Positions 4,809-9,026 of a DNA stretch of 9,026 bases are shown here, one piece after another. Below the pieces are notes generated by a model. That model searched no databases. It was not told where the DNA came from and was given only the letters and a program-made list of their open reading frames with translations. This stretch comes from an uncultured Eubacteriales bacterium (GTDB taxonomy: Bacteria; Bacillota; Clostridia; Oscillospirales; Oscillospiraceae). The position numbers were made by a program, and so were the translations under genes. The stretch covers positions 1-9,026 of the forward strand of contig CAJLCS010000074.1 in assembly GCA_905205195.1 (NCBI GenBank). The letters run 5' to 3'. Numbering within the stretch: position 1 is the first letter of the stretch; each line of letters opens with the position of its first letter.

Positions 4809-5249
4809 TTACACTTCCGTTTTTTCTTTCACCTGCGAGACGAAGGCCTTCACGCCCTCGATCTGCTTCACCCGGACCAGCGCTCCTGCGGGGATCACGG
4901 CGCCGTCCGCGCTGCGGGCGGTCCAGTCCATGCTGCCCAGCTTCACCCGGCCGGTGGCTGCGATGTTGTCAATCGGCTCGATGACATAGCCCTCCGTGCC
5001 GATGACGCTGTCCACATTGGTACGGGCCTTGGGGCGCAGCCAGGTCTTGGCAATGGGCCGCAGCGCCGCCAGCATCACCACCGACACCACCGCAAACACC
5101 GTCACCTGAAGCCACACTGGGCCGCCGCACAGATTGACGACAATGGCCGCCAACGCGCCTACCGCAAACCAGAGGGAGACAATGGTAACCGTTACTGCCT
5201 CCAGCAGCAAAAACGCGATCATCGCAGCGAGCCAATAGAGTACACTCAT
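4809..5249 (-). CDS. NfeD-family membrane protein with C-terminal OB fold
   Basis: A 146-residue short-form NfeD protein, the usual partner of SPFH proteins, thought to bind or stabilise them at the membrane. Three hydrophobic segments (about residues 2-19, 22-41 and 46-65) are followed by a basic stretch. The soluble domain (about 76-146) has the typical NfeD pattern IGTEGYVIEPI, GRVKLGSMDWTARS, IPAGALVRVKQIEGVKAFV, which forms a small OB-like beta barrel. It lacks the ClpP-like serine protease domain of long NfeD proteins. GGAGG precedes ATG 5249. It has its own likely promoter (5288-5316) and forms an operon with the SPFH gene 12 bp downstream. Confidence 0.93.
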   Translation of the reverse strand: MSVLYWLAAMIAFLLLEAVTVTIVSLWFAVGALAAIVVNLCGGPVWLQVTVFAVVSVVMLAALRPIAKTWLRPKARTNVDSVIGTEGYVIEPIDNIAATGRVKLGSMDWTARSADGAVIPAGALVRVKQIEGVKAFVSQVKEKTEV

Positions 5250-5287
5250 AATTGCTCCTCCTTCCCCCAGATTGTGTTACCAGATAT

Positions 5288-5316
5288 AGCATAGCAGTTT
5301 TTCCCGGAAAAAGCAA
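5288..5316 (-). promoter_or_regulatory. Promoter of the NfeD-SPFH operon with an embedded inverted repeat
   Basis: On the minus strand: TTGCTT (5316-5311), a 17-bp spacer, and TATGCT (5293-5288) preceded by TGC, an extended -10. The spacer and -35 edge contain the inverted repeat TTTTTCC-G-GGAAAAA (5312-5298). It could be an operator or a weak terminator for the ABC genes upstream. No stronger terminator lies between the ABC genes and this promoter. Confidence 0.65.
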
Positions 5317-5331
5317 GGAATTTCGGTGCCG

Positions 5332-7218
5332 TCAGGCGGGTGTTTCCTCGGATTCGGTGTAGTACTGAGCCTGAGCCGTCCAGAGGGCGTGGTACCGGCC
5401 CTGCTCGTCGGCCAGAAGGGCCTCGTGGGTGCCCTGCTGGACCACCCGTCCCTCGTCAAAGACGGCGATTTCGTCGCAGAATTTGCAGGACGACAGCCGG
5501 TGGCTGATGTAGATGGCGGTTTTGTCGCCGGTGATTTCGCTGAATTTGCCGTAGATCTCCGCCTCGGCAATGGGGTCCAGCGCCGCGGTGGGTTCGTCCA
5601 GCACGATAAAGGGTGCGTCCTTGTAAAGGGCCCGGGCGATGGCGATTTTCTGGGCCTCGCCGCCGGAAACCTCCACGCCGTCCTCCGCCAGCTCCTTATA
5701 AAGGTAGGTATCCAGCCCCTTGGGCATTTTCGCCAGCCGGTCGCCGAAGCCCGCCTTTTTCAGGCATTCCGCGACCTTTTCCCGGTCGTAGACGGTACCG
5801 GCGGCTACGTTTTCGCCCAGCGGCAGGGCCAGCAGCTGGTAGTCCTGAAACACCACGGAGAAAATGTCCATGTATTCGTCGTAGCGGTACTTGCGGATGT
5901 CGATGCCGTTGAGGAGAATCTGGCCCTCGGTGGGGTCGTAGAGGCGGCACAGGAGCTTGATAAACGTGGTTTTGCCGCTGCCGTTGCGGCCCACCACCGC
6001 CAGGCGGCTGCCTACCCGGAATTTCAGATTTACATGGGACAGGGCGTCGGTGTTGCTGCCGGGATAGCGGAAGGACACGTCCCGGAATTCGATTTCGTAG
6101 TTCCGGTCGGACCGCTTTTCCGTGGTCAGGCTGCCCTGATACATCTTGTTCGGCATATCCAGCAGCTCAAACAGCGGCTCCAGGAACATGGCGTTGGCCC
6201 GCAGCTGGCCGAAGCCCTTGAGCAGCTCCACAACGCCGAGAAACAGGTTGGTGCCGGCGCCGATGTACTGAGTCACCGCGCCCAGACCGAAGGCGCCGCC
6301 CCAGGCCTTCAGGCACACGAACAGGTAGATGACGCCGGTGATCAGGGCGGACACGCTGACGGAAAAGGCCTGCAGAACGCCGTAGCCACCCTTGGAGAAT
6401 TTGTCCGCCAGGCCCCCCGGGCCGAAGACGTTGTTTTCCTTGCTCGCCATCTGGGGGTCGCAGACGTTCTGCTGCTGATTATACATCCGCAGGTCCGGCG
6501 CCCGCTTGGGGTCCCGGCCCATAAAGCCGTAGAAGGAGAACAGCCGGTTGCCGAACCGTCCCTGATCGTTGAGCCGGACCATGTAGCCGTCGGCCTTACT
6601 GCTAAGAAACGAGGACAGCAGCGCCGTCAGAACCATGCCCGCCGCCAGCAGCACCGCAAAGAGGGGAGAGTTGAGCACCGTCATGGGGCCGGAAGGCACC
6701 CGGCTGGCAAACAGGCTCACCGTCAGGCCGATGCCGCCGCCGATCTGGAACAGGGCCGTGGGCAGGGATTGGAGACTAAAGCGCAGATAAAGAAGGCCGT
6801 AGCCCTGGAAGTTCTGGGTCTGCCAGATGACGGACCACAGGTCGTAGACGTGCTGGCTGTCCATATCCGGGAAGTCCAGAGACGTCATTTTCTCCATATA
6901 GAGCTTGTCGCTGGCGATGTCGGAAAGATCGGTCGCGGCGTTTTTCCACCGGGTGGTCAGGCCCTGGGCCAGCATCAGCGCCGCCGTGGAGCCGAGAATC
7001 CACAGCACATCCACAAGCAGCGCGTGGGGATCCCGGGCGCCGGACAGCTCCGCCACCAGACGGGCGGAAAACCACACCGTCACATAGGGGCCAAGGCCCT
7101 TGAGCAGGTCCTCCGTCAGAATGGCCAGCGCCGCGCCGGGGCAGTACTTCCAGTAGAGCTTCAAGGCCCGCACGGTCCGGCGCAGGGCCTCCGCATACGA
7201 AATTTTCTTATTCTTCAT
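5332..7218 (-). CDS. ABC exporter half-transporter (membrane domain fused to ATPase), second gene of the pair
   Basis: A 628-residue half-transporter of the MdlB/multidrug-exporter type. The N-terminal membrane domain (about 1-350) has hydrophobic segments near 25-50, 70-88, 153-172, 184-204, 286-304 and 315-333. The ATPase domain (about 374-615) is complete: Walker A GRNGSGKTT (410-418), Q-loop Gln458, signature VSGGEAQ (517-523), Walker B with catalytic Glu (Asp541, Glu542) and switch His573. It should therefore hydrolyse ATP. There is no C39 peptidase domain. I chose ATG 7218 because AGGAG lies nine bases upstream and 18 upstream in-frame codons overlap the previous gene in a non-family-like stretch. 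It overlaps the upstream ABC gene by 11 bp, implying translational coupling and a heterodimer. The substrate is unknown: drug, lipid or peptide. Confidence 0.93.
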   Translation of the reverse strand: MKNKKISYAEALRRTVRALKLYWKYCPGAALAILTEDLLKGLGPYVTVWFSARLVAELSGARDPHALLVDVLWILGSTAALMLAQGLTTRWKNAATDLSDIASDKLYMEKMTSLDFPDMDSQHVYDLWSVIWQTQNFQGYGLLYLRFSLQSLPTALFQIGGGIGLTVSLFASRVPSGPMTVLNSPLFAVLLAAGMVLTALLSSFLSSKADGYMVRLNDQGRFGNRLFSFYGFMGRDPKRAPDLRMYNQQQNVCDPQMASKENNVFGPGGLADKFSKGGYGVLQAFSVSVSALITGVIYLFVCLKAWGGAFGLGAVTQYIGAGTNLFLGVVELLKGFGQLRANAMFLEPLFELLDMPNKMYQGSLTTEKRSDRNYEIEFRDVSFRYPGSNTDALSHVNLKFRVGSRLAVVGRNGSGKTTFIKLLCRLYDPTEGQILLNGIDIRKYRYDEYMDIFSVVFQDYQLLALPLGENVAAGTVYDREKVAECLKKAGFGDRLAKMPKGLDTYLYKELAEDGVEVSGGEAQKIAIARALYKDAPFIVLDEPTAALDPIAEAEIYGKFSEITGDKTAIYISHRLSSCKFCDEIAVFDEGRVVQQGTHEALLADEQGRYHALWTAQAQYYTESEETPA

Positions 7219-9026
7219 GGCTCGGATCTCCTTCCTGATAATACTGGCTCTGAATGCCGAACAGCTCGGCATAGCCGCCGCCCAGGGCGAGCAGCTGCTC
7301 GTGGGTGCCCTCCTCGGCGATGACGCCGCCGCTGAGGTACAGAATCCGGTCGCAGAACCGGGTGGACGCCAGCCGGTGGGAAATGAACAGGGAAGTACGG
7401 CCCTTGGTCATGGCGCTGTACTTCTGATAGATGTCGTCCTCGGCAATGGGGTCCAGGGCGGCGGTGGGTTCGTCCAGCACCAGAATGGGGGCGTTCTTAT
7501 ACAGTGCCCGGGCCAGCATCAGCCGCTGGGTCTGACCGCCGGACAGCTCCACGCCGTCCTCGTAGACCTGACGGCCCACCGGGGTATCCAGCCCCTTGGG
7601 CAGGGATGCCACCTTCTCTGTCAGACCGGCCTGGGCCAGGCATTCCCGGACCCGGGGCAGGTCGATGCCCTCCATCCGCTGGGCCACGTTCTCCGCCACC
7701 GTGGCCTCCAGCAGGGAAAAGTCCTGAAAGACCGCGGTAAAGAGGGCGTAGTAGTCCCGGCGGTTAAAGTCCCGGATGTCCTCGCCGTTTAAGAGCACCC
7801 GGCCCTCGGTGGGATCCAGAAAGCCGCAGCACAGCTTCACCAGCGTGGTCTTGCCCGCGCCGTTGAGGCCCACGATGGCCAGCTTTTCCCCGGGATGGAC
7901 GGTGAGGCTGATACCGCAGATGGTATCCCGGTCGGCGCCGGGGTAGCGGAAGCGGACGTTTTCCAGCCGCAGCTCGTAGGCGATGTCATGGTCGGCGGCC
8001 AGGGGCTTGCCGTCCTCGAACTTGAACGGCTCCGGCCACTCCAGAAACTCCCGGATCACCGTCAGGTCCAGACTCTGCTTGTTGAGGGTACCGAACTGCT
8101 CCAGAATGCCGGTGATCCACTGGGCAAAGCCGGTGATGGCGCCGAAATACAGCAGAAATTCGGAAACGGACAGATTCCGGGTCAGCGCCAGCCGGATCAG
8201 GTAGGCGTAGGCCACGCCGTTGCGCAGCAGCGTCAGCAGCAGGTCCGCGGCCACCGCCAGCAGGCCCACGGTCTCCCGCCGGGCCACATAGGCCCGGTAA
8301 AGGGCCACGGTTTTGTCCCACAGGTCGAAAATCCAGTCGGAAAGGCCGAAAATCCGGATGTCCTTGGCGTATTTCCGGGTGGTGGCCAGGTCGGAGACGT
8401 AGCGGGCCTTCTTGTGGATGTCGGCCACCTCATCCCGATGGCGGTAGGTCCACTCGTTGACCTGCCGGTTGACCAGGTATCCCGCCGCGGCGGTGACGAG
8501 AATCAGCCCGGCGATCCACAGCGGCAGGCCCCGCAGCAGAAACAGGTACACCGCAAAGCCGATCAGGTTGGTCAGCAGCACGGTCCAGGTGGTCCAGATG
8601 TACTCTGCCGCCTGGTTGTTGCCGCCCATGGCGTTGGCGGCCCGATCCAGCAGCGCCCGCATTCTGGGGTCCAGCGTGTTGGGGTAGGAGGTCATGGCCC
8701 ACTTGTCGCCGGTCTGGCGGATCAGCTCCATCCGCACGCCGATGCGGCCGCAGAAGGCCGCGTTGGCGGCATAGCTGGACAGCCACGCCAGCACCATCAG
8801 AAGCCCGGCAAACAGGGCGATGGTGCCGAGAAGGTTGCCCAGCGGGGCGCCGGACTCGATCTGCCCCAGAATCACCGGGGAGATCAGCAGCTCCGCCACG
8901 CTTTTCGACGCGTTGATCAGCGCGATCAGAAGGCAGAAAAACGGGACGCTTTTACAGACATGCCAGGCGTTTTTCACCATGAAGGCGGAATTTTGCCAGA
9001 GATTGTACTTTGGTTTTTCCTTTTTC
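7208..9026 (-). CDS. ABC exporter half-transporter, first gene of the pair (5' end outside the window)
   Basis: The frame stays open to the window edge. Before the internal ATG at 8980 it reads KKEKPKYNLWQNSAF, which looks like a genuine N terminus of this exporter class, and no ribosome binding site precedes that ATG. The true start is therefore to the right of 9026. The visible part is 605 residues. The membrane domain occupies about the first 330, with hydrophobic segments near visible residues 26-54, 65-85, 146-185 and 250-285. The ATPase has Walker A GLNGAGKTT (386-394), Q-loop Gln434, signature LSGGQTQ (494-500), Walker B with Asp518/Glu519 and switch His550, all consensus. Both subunits thus appear to have competent ATP sites, unlike heterodimers with one degenerate site. 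It ends 11 bp inside the next ABC gene. Confidence 0.93.
   Translation of the reverse strand, partial: KKEKPKYNLWQNSAFMVKNAWHVCKSVPFFCLLIALINASKSVAELLISPVILGQIESGAPLGNLLGTIALFAGLLMVLAWLSSYAANAAFCGRIGVRMELIRQTGDKWAMTSYPNTLDPRMRALLDRAANAMGGNNQAAEYIWTTWTVLLTNLIGFAVYLFLLRGLPLWIAGLILVTAAAGYLVNRQVNEWTYRHRDEVADIHKKARYVSDLATTRKYAKDIRIFGLSDWIFDLWDKTVALYRAYVARRETVGLLAVAADLLLTLLRNGVAYAYLIRLALTRNLSVSEFLLYFGAITGFAQWITGILEQFGTLNKQSLDLTVIREFLEWPEPFKFEDGKPLAADHDIAYELRLENVRFRYPGADRDTICGISLTVHPGEKLAIVGLNGAGKTTLVKLCCGFLDPTEGRVLLNGEDIRDFNRRDYYALFTAVFQDFSLLEATVAENVAQRMEGIDLPRVRECLAQAGLTEKVASLPKGLDTPVGRQVYEDGVELSGGQTQRLMLARALYKNAPILVLDEPTAALDPIAEDDIYQKYSAMTKGRTSLFISHRLASTRFCDRILYLSGGVIAEEGTHEQLLALGGGYAELFGIQSQYYQEGDPSHEE

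Noticed and set aside
3588..5294. Plus-strand frame of 568 codons across the repeat and the SPFH/NfeD genes
   Set aside because: It runs antisense to two well-recognised genes and through an intergenic repeat; the His/Gly-rich composition is typical of a shadow frame in GC-rich DNA.
5326..7323. Plus-strand frame of 665 codons opposite the ABC gene
   Set aside because: Antisense shadow of an intact ABC half-transporter with all ATPase motifs.

Overview
The window looks like chromosomal DNA of a GC-rich gut Clostridia bacterium, most likely Oscillospiraceae/Ruminococcaceae. This rests on the style of the GAPDH, AlaX and ABC-exporter proteins, strong AGGAGG-type ribosome binding sites, sigma-A-like promoters, and dispersed hairpin-rich repeats between genes. 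The genus call is inference. I see no rRNA, tRNA, CRISPR array, transposase or phage gene.

Layout. Positions 1-505 are intergenic: the tail of one copy plus one complete copy of a 266-bp-period hairpin repeat, then a cluster of inverted repeats and the gap terminator. All protein genes but one are on the minus strand. gap (GAPDH, 506-1537) has its own strong promoter and a structured leader. Upstream of it is a likely two-gene unit: a small four-cysteine protein gene that appears frameshifted (2881-3116) and an AlaX-type alanyl-tRNA editing hydrolase (1695-2855). A short divergent AT-rich region (3117-3232) separates this unit from the only plus-strand gene, a 72-residue XRE/Cro-type regulator (3233-3451). 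The second complete copy of the repeat starts at the last base of that regulator's stop codon (3451-3738). Next come the SPFH/Band-7 protein (3870-4796) and its NfeD partner (4809-5249), a classic membrane-microdomain pair. The right third holds two ABC half-transporters (5332-7218 and 7208-9026) overlapping by 11 bp and probably forming a heterodimeric exporter. The upstream one runs off the right edge of the window.

Functional picture. The protein genes are mostly familiar: central glycolysis, tRNA proofreading, membrane organisation and export. The least explained material is non-coding. A repeat of constant 266-bp length occurs in the same orientation at two loci, with an 83-bp block of perfect identity covering two strong hairpins and a variable central segment. 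This, and the frameshifted four-cysteine gene, are the parts most worth a second look. I did not find convincing evidence of a wholly new multi-gene system.
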